In this document: positions 10,889 through 22,218 of the stretch, one piece after another
How positions within the stretch are numbered: position 1 is the first letter of the stretch
Layout of the letters: every line of letters begins with the position of its first letter
Assembly (NCBI GenBank): GCA_033961575.1
Contig: CM066732.1
Location: 79,240,187-79,304,186 of the forward strand
DNA: 64,000 nt
Direction of reading: 5' to 3'
From: Aselliscus stoliczkanus
Taxonomy: Eukaryota; Chordata; Mammalia; Chiroptera; Hipposideridae
The notes under the pieces: generated by a model
Databases searched by the model: none
What the model saw: only the letters and a program-made list of their open reading frames with translations
What the model was told of the DNA's origin: nothing
Translations under genes and position numbers: made by a program

Positions 10889-11549
10889 AATTTGAATCCT
10901 TTAGGAAGAAGTTGTTTAAGATTGAAGGGACATTTGCTGGCCTAATGTATTCCTACAAAAATTAAAGGAAGTTCTGATCTGTTTCTGTTTGTTCTTTGGA
11001 ACAACACATTTCCCTCTGTCTAAAAATTGTTTTGGATTGTGGCATAATTGAGATGATCATTTCTGTACTCAGTGATGTTTGTTTGCTTGGACCTGCTAGT
11101 AACCCCGTTTAAGTAATTCAACAGTGATGTGTTAATCACATATTACTATATTTGACAGACTGAAATTCTGCTGTTTGGTGTTTGTTTGCTTGGGTTTTTT
11201 TTTTTTTTCATTGACTTCTTTCTTTCAAGTCATTTTGGTAGTAAAGTTAGTTTTTTATTTTTAAAATTTGTCTTGATGTTGCCCCTTTGGCCTCACCGTA
11301 ATGGGAATGAAGAAGATGGACCCAGTCCCCTCAGGGATAAAAACATGTTCCTTTAGCCATCAAATAAGACTCTGACTTTAAATGGACTGAGAAGTTGCTG
11401 AACATATGGAATTTAAAAATTCAAGAAATATCACTCTTGCTTTCATCTTCTCTTTGAACAATAACTGTTTTTCTAGGTACGATAACTCTAAGAAGCTGGT
11501 GTTTCGTTTGGAGCCATAGATAGAGTTGAGGCATGAGAGAGCACCTAGT
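10889..11549. other. Unassigned DNA
   Basis: No gene or repeat recognised. A T-run lies at about 11198-11209. Confidence 0.4.
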
Positions 11550-11669
11550 GTTTCTTTTTGTTTTTTTTTTTTTTTGAGGGCAGTGTCACTGGCCCTCATA
11601 TGTGGGACCCGAACCGGGGCCACTGGCTTTCCAAGCCAGCGCTTAACCACCATGCCACTCAGCCGGCCC
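11550..11669 (-). mobile_element. Short tRNA SINE
   Basis: Reverse complement of the short form (GAGGGCAGTGTCACTGGCCC to CAGCCGGCCC), with the T-tract on the left. AGAGCACCTAGT is duplicated at 11538-11549 and 11671-11682. Confidence 0.92.
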
Positions 11670-11682
11670 AAGAGCACCTAGT

Positions 11683-11830
11683 TTAACTCCCTCATTTTAC
11701 CTATGAGGAAACAGATGAGAAGCTGAATGAGATACCTAATGCCAGAGAAGCAGTAAGTGACAAGGTCAGAACTCTCCCACGTCTCTGAGATACGTCCCAG
11801 TACCACACTGACTTTCACTGTGCTGAAAGC
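11683..11830 (+). repeat. MIR-like fragment
   Basis: 'cctatgaggaaacagatgag' then 'agtgacaaggtcagaactc' has the MIR order of motifs. The short SINE at 11550 was inserted at its left edge. Confidence 0.5.
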
Positions 11831-11887
11831 TCAGTCAGTGTCTTGACACACAGCACTGAGGACTGCTGATTATTTATTATTATTATT

Positions 11888-12040
11888 TTTTAAGTGTGTT
11901 TTTCCAGGACCCATCAGCTCCAAGTCGAGTAGTTATTTCAATCTTGTTGTAGAGGACTCAGCTTACAGTGGCCCATGCAGGGATCGAACAGGCAACCTTG
12001 TTAAGAGCACCGTGCTCTAACTGAGCTAACCTGCCGCCCC
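11888..12040 (-). mobile_element. tRNA-Ile-like SINE (VES-type)
   Basis: The reverse complement begins GGGGCGGCAGGTTAGCTCAG and continues to TTGCCTGTTCGATCCCTGC, following tRNA-Ile closely. It ends in 'gagctgatgggtcctgg' and AAACACACTT. The flanks share GACTGCTG/GAACTGCTG followed by TTTATT, a probable target duplication. Confidence 0.85.
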
Positions 12041-12108
12041 AGAACTGCTGTTTATTGACTAATTTGGGCCCAACCTTTGTGAGCAGATCAAGAGACATAA
12101 AACATAAA

Positions 12109-12509
12109 GGGCTAGCCGAGTGGCGTGTTGGTTAAGAGTTGGCTTGGGGCTCCAGTTCTGAGCAGCAGGGCCTGGGTTTGGATCCCACATGAGGCCAGTT
12201 ACTCTGCATCCTCTACAACTCGATCCTGGAGCTGGGCTGCTGTAAGTTGCTGATGACAGCATAGGCTGCAGCCTCTGCTGCAGGGGGCTGCCATAGGCTA
12301 CAGTGAGCAGCCGTCCAACAGCCAGCCAGCGACTGCCTCATCTGGGAAGAGCGCAATGATGATACCAACATGGGCCAGTGAAGCAACGTCCTCCACAACT
12401 AGACTGAAGAACAAAAGGACAGCAACTTGTCTGTTCCCCTACCCCGATTCCCCAACGCTGTTCCCCTCCCCCAATTCCCCAATAAAATCTTAAAAAAACA
12501 CAACAACAC
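12109..12509 (+). mobile_element. Full-length T+ type tRNA SINE
   Basis: GGGCTAGCCGAGTGGCGTG head and a diverged B box (GGTTTGGATCC). The polypyrimidine end runs into AATAAAATCTT and an A-rich tail near 12480-12509. Minus-strand frames here are SINE shadows. Confidence 0.88.
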
Positions 12510-13610
12510 CGTAAAGCAGGATGGTTTTTGGTAGATGGTGAGCTTTTCATGTCAGGCAGCTCTGAAAGGTTAACAAGATAGAGAGACATTTGCTTTTTGG
12601 GGATGATTCTAAGGCCACAAAAACAAGAACCTTCTCATACCTGGTACAATTTATATTTGAACGGAGAAGGTGAAATGGCCCCCTTCTCCTGCATGGTGCC
12701 AAGAAACTGGTTTCTTGTTCGGAGAAGGCACAAGAATGGCTCCTCTGTCTATTGTTGTCCTTTCAGTCTCTGAACATTCGTGTCCTCAACTGTATTAACT
12801 GAGGAGCAGGTGCCATGCTGGATGCTGGGGAAACAAGAAGAATGCCGCAAAGCCTGCTCTCCAACCATGCATCATCCATTGCATGGGAAGGAGTAACCAA
12901 ATACGTTTGTTAGCAGAACAAGCTTAGCAGCTGTCATTCCCAGGAATTTCTCTCTTAAATCCAAACCCCTCATTTGCAGCTCCTTTCCATTCTTTTTATC
13001 CTTATTGGGCAAGGAATACATATTGCAGACTTATTTATTTTTGTTTTCTTGGGGAAGAGGGTTGTTTTTACTTTTACTTTTTTTTTTTTTTTTTTTTACT
13101 TTTCTACCTTTTGTGTCTGCCATGTGTATGCTGTGTAACCTTATAAAACACTCCACCAGTTATGTGCTAGACATAAAATCTCAGAGAATCCACCCAAAAT
13201 AGCTGTTTTGACAAATGATCCTTGAACTCAGAAGTATTTCCACAGAAACAGTGGGGTTTGAGTTAGAATTCAGAAGAGATGCTTTACAGTGTGCAGAGTA
13301 TAAAAAACATCATTTTAATGTTTTAAATTACTTGAGTATCTATTATTCCTTTGTCCTTTCTATAATCCTGTGAGTTACAAGGACAAGTATAATTATCTTT
13401 CTGTGGCAGATGAAAAATGCAGCACTGAGAAATTGTGCTGTATGAAGGATACTTAAAAAGTTAGAATGGGGCCAAACTGAGGGATTAGTTATCTAGACTT
13501 AGCCTATGTTGCTATACTGGTTTCTTTTTTTCTGATGTCTTTATGAAATCAAGCAACATTGGCTGTACTTTGATGGAAGAGGAAAGAACCGACATGTCTA
13601 ACGTATGCAT
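12510..13610. other. Mostly unassigned; L2-like patch
   Basis: 'aggtgccatgctggatgctg' followed by 'gggaaacaagaagaatg' at about 12800-12845 looks like antisense L2. The rest, including a T-rich tract at 13066-13098, matches nothing I know. Confidence 0.4.
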
Positions 13611-14070
13611 ATCGGTCATTTTGACCTTCCTGCTCACTCCCTATCTCAGAGTCGCTGTCAGGACCCACCCTGAGTGTGCAGCAGACCTAACCTGATGCCC
13701 CGGCCCTCCCCCGCCAGAGCTGATTGGCCAAGGGCCAGACATCCGATCCTTCGTGTAACACTGGGCTCCTTCCCTCTGAAATCAGAAATTGGCTGATAGG
13801 AACTATTCCACATTTTAGTAGTGGCTCTTGAGTAAATCCATGGCTGACCCATGGACAAGTGAAGCCAGAAATGCTGGTTATGACAATTAGAAAGCTAAAG
13901 CAATTGGGCATTCACTTCCTGGTCAAGTCACTCCTGTCCCTTTTGAGGCCAACTGTACTTTCTGGCTGGGAGATACTTGGTTTTCATCCAATAAATTCCC
14001 TTTTTGCTTATGTACCTTGAGTGGGTTTCAATTCTGGACAGCCAAATGAGCTCCGAGTCCTAATCAGATG
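13611..14070 (+). mobile_element. Possible ancient LTR
   Basis: The segment ends with 'ccaataaattcccttttt' and 'gagtgggtttcaattctgg', a polyadenylation-signal context I associate with the 3' part of old mammalian LTRs. The GC-richer stretch 13660-13750 would be U3. No paired LTR or target duplication was found. Confidence 0.35.
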
Positions 14071-15940
14071 CTTTATTTAGGCAAAATGAAAGCATCTGAA
14101 GAGGTTTGTGCTGGGGTTTTCCTTTCCTACTAAGCAGCCACTGCATCTGTGTCAGTATATCTGCCTTTCCAGTGGTACTGATGGAGTGTTTGTGGTTTTC
14201 TGTTGAAAAGTAAGGAGAGGAATTTTTATCATTTAAACTTCCCCTGCATTGGGAAGTTTTTTTTGTTTTTTTTTTCCTGCTTCTCCAGTTGATTTAAAAT
14301 CTGTAGGAATTGGAAAGAAGGACTGTGCCATGATTGTCACCTTTGGGAGCCTCAGAGCAGCCTTGAAGATGGCTGTGTTCAAACTCCCAGGCGCCCCTAC
14401 TGGACAGCAAACTTCCCTTCAGAACTAAGCTGCCTACACCTTGGGGTTTCTGGTGGGTAGCTCAGAGAGTTCGTGCCAGCTCCTTCCCTACTCCTATTCC
14501 CTGCCATCTGGGCTTATTAGGATTCTAGAAACTTTAGAATTCAATGGTTCTTCATAGATACTTTATTTTCTAAAAAAAACTTTGGAATGCATTGTCACCC
14601 ATTAAGCATTTATTGTGTTAGTAGAGTGGATGTTATGGTTCTCTTTGTGCCATTCATTTCGTCTTTCTCTGTTGTGTGACACCTCTCCACTCAGTCTCCC
14701 CAGTTCTGCATGCCAGTGCCTGGCACCCACCTGGTCACAATGGCTAGTTCATGAGTCTCCAACACCGAGGACTCTTGTTCATTGTGAGAAGTCACATTCT
14801 CGTTTTTCTGGATGTGAAGAAGAAAGTGTTTTGACCTCGTGGTTGCTGGTAGGCATCTTGCAACAGTGAAGGGAGCCAGCCTGAGGCAGAGGTAACATAT
14901 GGCGTAGAACTGCAGAGACTGGAGCTGGACCTTCCAGAAATGAACAATACCTGATGTTTACATTTCCTATGGACTTTTCAGGTACTGGTGCCAATGTGTT
15001 CCCACTGTTATTTAAGCCAGTTTGAGTTTACCTTTCTGTTATTTTTGTCATAAAATATTCTGACAGATACAGAGCTTTTAAATTCTTTATTGCTCTCCAA
15101 TTTGGGGTTTCTGATTTCAGATGAAAATATTAGTACCTTCAGTGTGCTGGGACAGCACTAGGTATTTTCTGTATTTGCTCTTGTGGGGGCTAAAAAATAT
15201 TAATACTTTTCCTCCCACCTTCTAAGTTCTTCTAGCTGGGCTAAAAATAAAATTAACAGAGACAGATCAACAGGAGCAAATCAAATGTGTAATGATACAT
15301 GCACATGGGGGAATTCACACAAACATGAAGATTCCAAAGACAGGGAGGCAACAATGGGTATATAAGACATTTTTGGACAAAGGAGAAGGGAAGGGGAAAA
15401 GGAGCCCTATATTTCAGGAGTGAGAATGGGCGATTTACAAATCATTGAAAAAGAGGGAACATGCATGGCAGGTAAATTCTTGGTGGTAACTCAGAAACAA
15501 TGGACACAGAGGTATCTCACTAAGGGTTTCTGCCTGTAGCCCTCCTATTTACCACACTTAATTCAAATTAGGTTACGCTGACTATGCTCAGATGCCTTCC
15601 TGAAGTAGGTCTTTCATCTGAAAGAGGTGGGGGGACAAAAGATTCTTTCTGAGTCTTTTGTTTCTTAATAAGCAGCTTAAAATCAACATAGCAAAAGGCA
15701 GCTTCAAGGTAGCAAAACTTTGGTTCCGATCACCTTCACAAACTTGAGATAGATACTGTAATATACTACTATTATTGAATTTCCACTTTTCAGATGATAC
15801 TTGGGTTCTGAGAGACTGTGATTTCTCTAAAGACACAAAGCCTATAAGCAGCAGCAGAGTTTGAATTTGCTTCCCTTGCATATACCGTATTGTATCTATT
15901 TCTATAGAAAAGAAATCAGAGCTCAAGAAATTTACCTTTT
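14071..15940. other. Unassigned DNA
   Basis: No gene or repeat recognised. A purine-rich tract with a TATATAAG word (about 15358) lies in 15230-15600 and might be an old LTR or L1 UTR; I cannot assign it. Confidence 0.35.
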
Positions 15941-16370
15941 GGGGCTGGCCAAGAGGTTCAGTGGTTAAGAGAGTGAGTTCTGAACAACAGCGTCCCCGGT
16001 TCGATTCCCATATGGGCCAATGAGCTGCCCCCAAGCTGAGCTGCCGCTGAGCTGCCAACCGGTGGCAGGATGGCTAAGCTGGTGAGAGCATGTGCTCCTA
16101 ACAACAAGGTTGCCAGCTGGACTCCCACATGGGATGGTGGGCTATGTACCCACCTACAGCTAAGACTGAACACAGCTCCTTGAGCTGATTAGCTGCGAGC
16201 TGCTGACTGGCGGCCGGATGGCGACTGGACTTGGAGCTGAACTAGCTGTGTCCTCAACTAAAATTGAAGGACAACAACTTGGCTGTTCCCCTTCCCCAAT
16301 TCCCCAACACTGTTCCCCTTCCCCAATTTCCCAATAAAATCTTTTAAAAAAAAAGAAAAAAAGAAAAAAA
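15941..16370 (+). mobile_element. Composite two-module tRNA SINE
   Basis: Module 1 (GGGGCTGGCCAAGAGGTTCA, B box GGTTCGATTCC) is followed by a second tRNA-like module from about 16063 ('ggtggcaggatggctaagc', 'caaggttgccagctggac'). It then joins the shared T+ tail with AATAAA and TCTTTT. The flanks AAATTTACCTTTT and ACATTCACCTTTG are a plausible decayed target duplication. Confidence 0.82.
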
Positions 16371-16375
16371 AAGAC

Positions 16376-16849
16376 ATTCACCTTTGTAGGTAGCTGGTGA
16401 TAATCACTCGTATTTGTGAAATACTTTTCATTTTTCCAAAGCACCATTGAAAAATACCAACAGTGGGTTCTGAATGATACAGATGCTACTTGGGAGATGA
16501 GTCAAGGTGTATTTATCTAAAGGATACAGATGAAAGAAAGTGCTATTGGGATACACAGTTGAGAGATCACCAAAGTTCTCCAATGACAGACATTGTATAA
16601 GCCTCTGGGTCTCCCAAAGTGGGCTTCAGCATCACTGTATATGATTAAGTCTGAGAGATGGAGGATCACATTGGAGCTTGTAGGACGTTCCACTGAGCAA
16701 TGGGCAGAACCACCCCTCTCCTTATCCCACCCAAGCCCATCTGGATGTTTATGCTCATCAATATTGATGTTATACCACATGACCATAAAGATCAGTATAA
16801 CGCAGTGTACACAAACATCAAACCACCCTATTTTTTTCTTTCTAGTTTT
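16376..16849. other. Unassigned DNA
   Basis: Overlapping frames of 111-115 codons occur on both strands at 16517-16928. They are antisense to each other, cross into the U6 pseudogene and show no family features. I regard them as chance frames. Confidence 0.4.
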
Positions 16850-16952
16850 AAAAATGGGGAACACTTATAGATTTGCATGTCAACCTTGCACAGGGGCCAT
16901 GCTACTCTCTGCATTGTTTCCATTTTAGTGTATGTACTGCCGCATTGAGCAC
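16850..16952 (-). pseudogene. U6: U6 snRNA retropseudogene
   Basis: The minus strand from 16952 begins GTGCTCAATGCGGCAGTACA and continues with CACTAAAATGGAAAC, AGCATGGCCCCTGTGCAAGG and GACATGCAAATC, following vertebrate U6 snRNA end to end. It differs at many positions and has a small deletion in the GAGAAGATTAGC segment. The 3' end runs into an A-rich stretch, as expected of an LINE-mobilised copy. U6 needs an external promoter (PSE/TATA) that I do not see, so it is presumably silent. Confidence 0.9.
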
Positions 16953-17142
16953 CATGCCCTCTTTTAATATATTCATTCTCCCCAGGCTAGCAGCCTGGTC
17001 TAGGACCTTTTCTGATCTTAGAGCTGCAGAGTTAGAGCAAGGGTCAGTCACCAAGATGTCTCTGAGGAGTTTACAAGCCCTTAGACTAGCTATCACGTCT
17101 GTCAGAGGAATGATCATACCTTTACAGAAGGGAAAGTTAAGA
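16953..17142. other. Unassigned DNA
   Basis: Short gap between the U6 pseudogene and a SINE; nothing recognised. Confidence 0.4.
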
Positions 17143-17152
17143 TAGTTAAGTT

Positions 17153-17326
17153 AGGAGCAGCCGGTTAGCTCAGTTGGTTAGAGCACAGTGCTCATAACAC
17201 AAGTTCGATCCCTCACATGGGCCACCAAGATGCACACGCACCCCTCAACTAGATTGAAGGCTACTTGACTTGGAGCTGATAGGTCCTGGAAAAACACACT
17301 GTTTCCCAATTAAAAAAAAAAAAAGG
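17153..17326 (+). mobile_element. tRNA-Ile-like SINE (VES-type)
   Basis: AGCAGCCGGTTAGCTCAG head and B box AAGTTCGATCC. The 3' part reads 'tagattgaaggctacttgac' and ends in AAAACACACTG and an A-tail. TAGTTAAGTT is duplicated at 17143-17152 and 17327-17336. Confidence 0.92.
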
Positions 17327-17336
17327 TAGTTAAGTT

Positions 17337-17989
17337 GGAGGGGTTGAAATTATTTGGCCATCCAGTGCACGTAGCTAGGTGGTAACAGAATTGCATGAAC
17401 CAGAAATTTTAACTTGCTGTCCAGTCTTTGCTTAACGAGAATGCATTAGCTTTTCCCCCAGAGAAAGTCACCTGAGCAAATGTTGAAAGTGAAGCCCAGA
17501 ATAAAAACCAGGAACATCATCGGAAGGCCAGGCTTGTGCCTTTAAGTATGAAACCTGAAAGGATAAGTTTGTATTAGTTTTCAGTAAATACCTTGGAAGA
17601 GTTGGTAAAGAGACGAGGCATGTGGTTTAATCAGACAGTCCTTTGGTAACCCAGAACAGACAGGCGAGGATGACTGTGACACCACTGAGGAAAAGCCATG
17701 GCTTCTTGGCAGGGGAGTGACTATGACACCCAGGACTGTGCTGGTGAGGGGCTTCAGGGCTGTGAGGTTTGCCATGGCTTTCTCATGCAGGTTTTGATGA
17801 GGGAATTTTTGATAACATGGGTAATAGTCTCTTTTCTCATTGCTGATATCCCATTTGGGCACACCAGTAAAAAATCTAAACAAGTCCTCTACCCCCATAC
17901 ATTGTAAATGCTCTTGGCTAACTTAACCATAATTAGGTAGTCTAGAATTCAGGGGCACCTTAGGTAGTGGGGAATTTTAGACAATTCCC
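17337..17989. other. Unassigned; one odd minus frame
   Basis: A 105-codon minus-strand frame (17581-17898) lies in sequence that does not look repetitive. I recognise no domain, there is no splice context, and the sequence on either side is unremarkable. I cannot rule out a decayed processed pseudogene. Confidence 0.35.
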
Positions 17990-18345
17990 ATATCTCACTT
18001 TCTCATTCATTCGAAGATATTTGTTGAATGACTTCTGTGTGTTGGGTGCTGGGCTAGGTCCTGGGTAGAGAGTAAAGAGCAAACAGGTGTGATTTCTGCA
18101 CTGCTGAAGTTTGTAGTTTGGTGGGGAAGGTGGCATCAGAGGAGGAAACACAATTAAATGTGGAATCACAAAACATGGTGAATGAAATGGAAAAGTCTTG
18201 AGTGCTATGAAGACAATATTTTGGACGGGGGCACCACTTCCTGAGGAAGTGATGTTGATGCTGAGAACTGAAAGATGAGAAAGAGCCAACAAGATAAAGT
18301 GTAATACGAGTTTTCTAAGCAAAAGCGAAAAACAGGTTAACTAGT
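17990..18345 (-). mobile_element. L2 LINE, antisense
   Basis: 'tcattcgaagatatttgttg' then 'gttgggtgctgggctaggtc' is the reverse complement of the L2 3' terminus, followed by body sequence. The 120-codon minus frame here is a shadow. Confidence 0.65.
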
Positions 18346-18469
18346 TGTCCTGATGAAGGAAAGAACTTGTCCTGCTGGGGTAGCTGGAGCTGGAGGATGT
18401 GGGTAAGGACGGAGGGGTATCAGCTGGGGGAGACAGGTAGGTGCAAGCTCAGGCGCTCTGGACATTTGA

Positions 18470-18645
18470 GCTTTGGACTCTTGAAATATCTAGATTCAAA
18501 TCTCAGCCTTTTCTCTTATTTATGACATATCACTTAATTTCTGTGCATCAGTTTCCATTCACTAAAATAATGGTAAAATTATCTACCATGTAAACTAATG
18601 CAGATTAAGTAAATCTAAATGAATGGTCAGTTCCTTTCTCTACCA
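18470..18645 (+). repeat. MIR-like fragment
   Basis: 'gattcaaatctcagccttt', 'tatcacttaatttctgtgc' and 'atcagtttcc' follow the sense MIR order. Confidence 0.5.
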
Positions 18646-18730
18646 TCTGCTTCCTTTTCTCTTTTTACACTTCAGTCATGGCCATTGGTTACACATTGCT
18701 TTCATGTTACAATGGCATAGTTGACTCTTT

Positions 18731-18829
18731 TTAAGGAGGGTGCAGCTCACAGCGGCCCATGCGGGGATCGAACCAGCAACCTTGGTGTTATCAGCACCAC
18801 GCTCTAATCAACTGAGTTAATCAGTCACC
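18731..18829 (-). mobile_element. tRNA-Ile-like SINE, tRNA part only
   Basis: The reverse complement carries TTGCTGGTTCGATCCCCGC and an A-box region with decayed ends. The 3' lysine-tRNA-independent body ('ccagctccaag' side) is missing, so it is 3'-truncated. Confidence 0.8.
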
Positions 18830-19986
18830 TCTCTTCTTACGCTTTTATGCAGAGCTATGGATGTAGCCTATCTGAACGATAATGTAACATTGGGTTTCTT
18901 TGCCCTCCCCCATGATCTCGGATAGAAGTTCCTTATAACTTGAATAATCAAAAGCTGAATAATCTAGAGTTTAATATTATATAAGAAATTTCAGTTACAT
19001 CATTGGCATTTCCTTTATTAATGATAACAAAATGGATTAGAATCAGTCATCAAAGCTTGGTCTCAAGCCTGCCCCTTCAGAGATACTTAGGTTCATGTTT
19101 TCCTAGCACTTTATTTACAAAATAGCTATGATTTTTTTTTCTAACTTGGAAAAGACTGTCTGTTTTGATGCATAATATGAAAGTTGACTGTGTGATTTAG
19201 CAAACCCAAAATATTTATTCAGAAAATATTTCATTTCAGTTATCTGTCATGGTGAAAAGGCAGCCTTTTGTTTCAGTGTAATCAATGCAACACAGTATGT
19301 TTTAGTTTATCAGCTCTGTTGGTTGAGAGTGGTTATATGAAAACACTTGGGCACCTATTCCCAAACACAGTAAGTGCCTCAGATTCTCAAACGTGAGGAA
19401 GATGTCACAGGATATACCCGTCCTCCTAAGTAAACGGACGAGATCAAAAAGTGCTTCTGTTTCTTTACTTTCCCGTCCTTATAATAATAAAACTTACTTT
19501 GAATGAATTTTCTGAAGTGGAAACCAGTACTAATATCTTTCAAAAATGCTTTTACAGGGAGTTGACGCTTCACACCACAGTGGCTACCTCTATGACAAGG
19601 ACTGCACTCTCGGCTTCCGTGGGCCTCCATGTAAAATAGAACGTGATTATATTTCCTACCAACCATACAGGATTGTTGTGGGGGTTTAAACAGACACCAT
19701 TTATGAAATAGTTGAGAGAGGGGGACATTCATTCAACAAACCTGACTGAATGGAAAGGACTAGAAGAGCTCTTTCTTATTGGATACATGTAATAATAACC
19801 CTGCGCAGTGGTAGTCTGGACAGGAAGTTATAAAGTACTAGACAAAGAGTAGGTGCTATATGATAAAGATTTTTAGAATTCACTTTTTACACTTCTCCAA
19901 ATAAATAAATTCCAGAACTATTCAATAACTCACTTTGATGTTTATTGACCTGTACTATCAAGTAGTTTCTTGTCTTTATGTAACCT
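18830..19986. other. Unassigned DNA
   Basis: No repeat or gene recognised. A 117-codon minus frame at 19379-19732 has no family features. Confidence 0.4.
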
Positions 19987-19999
19987 CCTAAACCTTTCT

Positions 20000-20955
20000 T
20001 TTTTTTAAAAAAGATTTTATTGGGGAATTGGGGGAGGGAAACATTGTTGGGGAATTGGGGAAAGGGACCAGACAAGTTGTTGCTCTTCAGTCTTCATTGT
20101 GGAGGGCCCCAGCTGCCATCTGGCTTCCCAACGGCAGCTCGCGGCCTCTAAGCTCAAGGTGCTGAGTTCGCTCTTAGTTGCGGGTGGGCATAGCCACCAT
20201 CCCATGGGGGAGTCGAACTAGCAGCCTTGTTGTTAAGAGCGCTCGCTCTATCCACTGAGCCATCTGGGCAGCAGCTCAGCTCAAGGTGCTGAGTTCAGTG
20301 TTAGTTGTAGGTGGGCGTAGCCCACCACAGAACAGGCAATCTTGTTGTTACACCAGCTGAGCCATCCTGCCACCTGTTGGCAGCTCAGCGACAGCTCAGC
20401 TAAAGCTCAGCAATCACTGGCTCATGTGGGAATCAAACTGGCGGCCCTGCTGCCCAGAGCTCGCACTCTAAGCCAACTCTTTCTTTTTTTTTTTTTCTTT
20501 TAAGATTTTTATTGGGGAATTGGGGTAGGGAGAATAGACAAGTTGTTGTCCTTTTGTTCCTCAGTCTAGTTGTGGAGATCGTCGCTTCACTGGCCCATGT
20601 TGGTATCATCATTGCGCTCTTCCCAAGTGAGGCAGATTGGTCGCCAGCCTCTGGATGGCCGCTCATGGCGGCTATCGGCAGCTTGCTCCGGCTGCTGGCC
20701 GCTCACTCTGGCTGCCGGCCACTCATTGTAGCCTATGGCAGCCCACTGCAGCAGGGGCTGCAGCCTATGCCATCACTGGGGCTTGCAGCCCAGCTTCAGG
20801 CGGAGCTGTTGTTAGCTGTAGAGGGCAGTGTCACTGGTCCTCATATGTGGGATCCGAACCGGAGCTGCTGGTGTCCCAAGCAGCTCTTAACCAATGTGCC
20901 ACTTGGCCAACCCTCTAAGCTAACTCTTAACCAACTGAGCCACTCTGCCAGCCCC
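20000..20955 (-). mobile_element. Multi-module tRNA SINE (host of another)
   Basis: From the left: T+ tail in reverse (AAAGATTTTATTGGGGAATT), then successive tRNA-like modules. Each has a reverse B box ('gggagtcgaactagcagcc', 'gaacaggcaatcttgttg', 'ggaatcaaactggcggccc') and an A-box-like 'ccactgagccatc' type sequence. It resumes after an inserted SINE and ends CTGCCAGCCCC. CTAAACCTTTC flanks both outer ends. The same arrangement recurs at 62803. Confidence 0.82.
20482..20912 (-). mobile_element. T+ tRNA SINE inserted in a SINE
   Basis: Reverse full-length form ending 'gccacttggccaacc'. The 16-bp flanks CTCTAAGCCAACTCTT (20466-20481) and CTCTAAGCTAACTCTT (20913-20928) are a target duplication of the host SINE. 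The plus-strand frames 20512-20958 and 20637-20918 are shadows. Confidence 0.9.
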
Positions 20956-22060
20956 TAAACCTTTCCTTCTTTACCCTATGCCATGTAACTTTTTTGAGTG
21001 AATTATACAAAAAACCTTGAAGACCTAAACACAATCATTCCTTTTTTTGCCTTCTCTTTTAGGAAGTCATAGTTAGACTATATCTTGTATACAGTTTTCT
21101 TTTCTATCATAGTTCTAAGTTTTATAGTGTTTCTTCCAAGTCTGGAACTTTGCCTCCTAAATCTTTTTTTTCTTTCTTATTGTCTTTGTAGTTTCCTTTC
21201 TTTTCTCTATAAAGGAATCTTTCCTTCCCAGAAACTTGTGCTGATTTCTTTTTTAACCATTGAATTACAATCTGTTACTTTTCTGGCTGTTGGGCTGAAC
21301 ACCGCTAGGCCGTTTCGGGGAGGACCTCCTGTTGTCCAACAGAAAACTACCAGTCCCTTAAAAAGCCAGACTTTGGCTGTCCCCTGCCGCCGTCCCCCCC
21401 CCCCCACTAGACTGGGAGGTCCCACTGCAGGAAGGCCTTTCTCTCATTAGGTCTTGGTGGAAATGTTTCCCCTTCTAGGACAGGGAGCAGCAACGGAGTT
21501 CTGTCCAAGGGCTTTACTCCATTCCCTATTAACATTATCTGATAGTATAATTTGGAGGGAAAGGGGAGAGCCAAGGTGGGTTGTGCTGCTGTCTGCTTTT
21601 CCTAGCAGGACTGTAGGGAGGCATGCTCTTCCCACATGTCCTCATAAACTGATTGTTTTCTTCCTCCTGGGGCAATCCAGAGGTCACCACACAGAGCAGG
21701 CTGCCTGGCCACAAGCAAGATAATAAAGAAGAGACCATCAAGGGGTCTACCACACCTGGCAAGGGCGAAAACAAAAGTAGTAAATGAAAGTCCCAAATCT
21801 TACACTTTCCTTCAGGTGGGAATCCCAGATGGAAATTCTCTGGATCACACTCTGTAAATATTTTCACACTTAGTTTATTTTCCTTAGACCTTTCGTTGTC
21901 AGTGAGAAACAGAAAGAAAAGAAAAAAGAAGAGATGACGGAAGAGTAAAGCTCAAAGCAAACTTGGAAACTGGACTCGTAGAAAGAGGATATTCAAAGAT
22001 ATACTTTCAAAGATATTGAAAAACATACTCAAATATAGGTGTACTATTCAAATATATATT
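20956..22060. other. Unassigned; GC-richer island at 21290-21730
   Basis: No repeat recognised. The stretch 21290-21730 is richer in G+C than its neighbours, contains a 12-C run (about 21395-21406) and has overlapping chance frames on both strands. It might be unique regulatory DNA or an old ERV piece; I see nothing decisive. Confidence 0.35.
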
Positions 22061-22062
22061 TG

Positions 22063-22063
<1 letters not shown>

Positions 22064-22106
<43 letters not shown>
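22064..22106. repeat. (TA)n microsatellite
   Basis: An uninterrupted AT dinucleotide run of about 42 bp. Confidence 0.95.
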
Positions 22107-22110
<4 letters not shown>

Positions 22111-22218
22111 AGTTATATTTAAACAATGTTGAGAGCAAGGTTAAGAATGTTGACTTTACTGAAGGCAGTATATTCAGTTTTACCAACTGATAAATGATTG
22201 GTATTTGAATGGAAAAGA

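Noticed and set aside
13611..14070. Provirus with gag/pol
   Set aside because: Only a possible LTR end; no retroviral coding motifs such as a reverse transcriptase or protease signature nearby.
15588..16058. 156-codon minus-strand frame
   Set aside because: Half of it is the head of the composite SINE; the remainder has no family features.
16517..17145. Overlapping 90-115 codon frames on both strands
   Set aside because: Several cross the U6 pseudogene or are antisense to each other; no family features.
17153..17326. Functional tRNA-Ile gene
   Set aside because: Head is tRNA-like, but the acceptor stem is broken, a SINE body and A-tail follow, and a target duplication flanks it.
17960..18322. 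120-codon minus-strand frame
   Set aside because: Within antisense L2; reading matches no protein I know.
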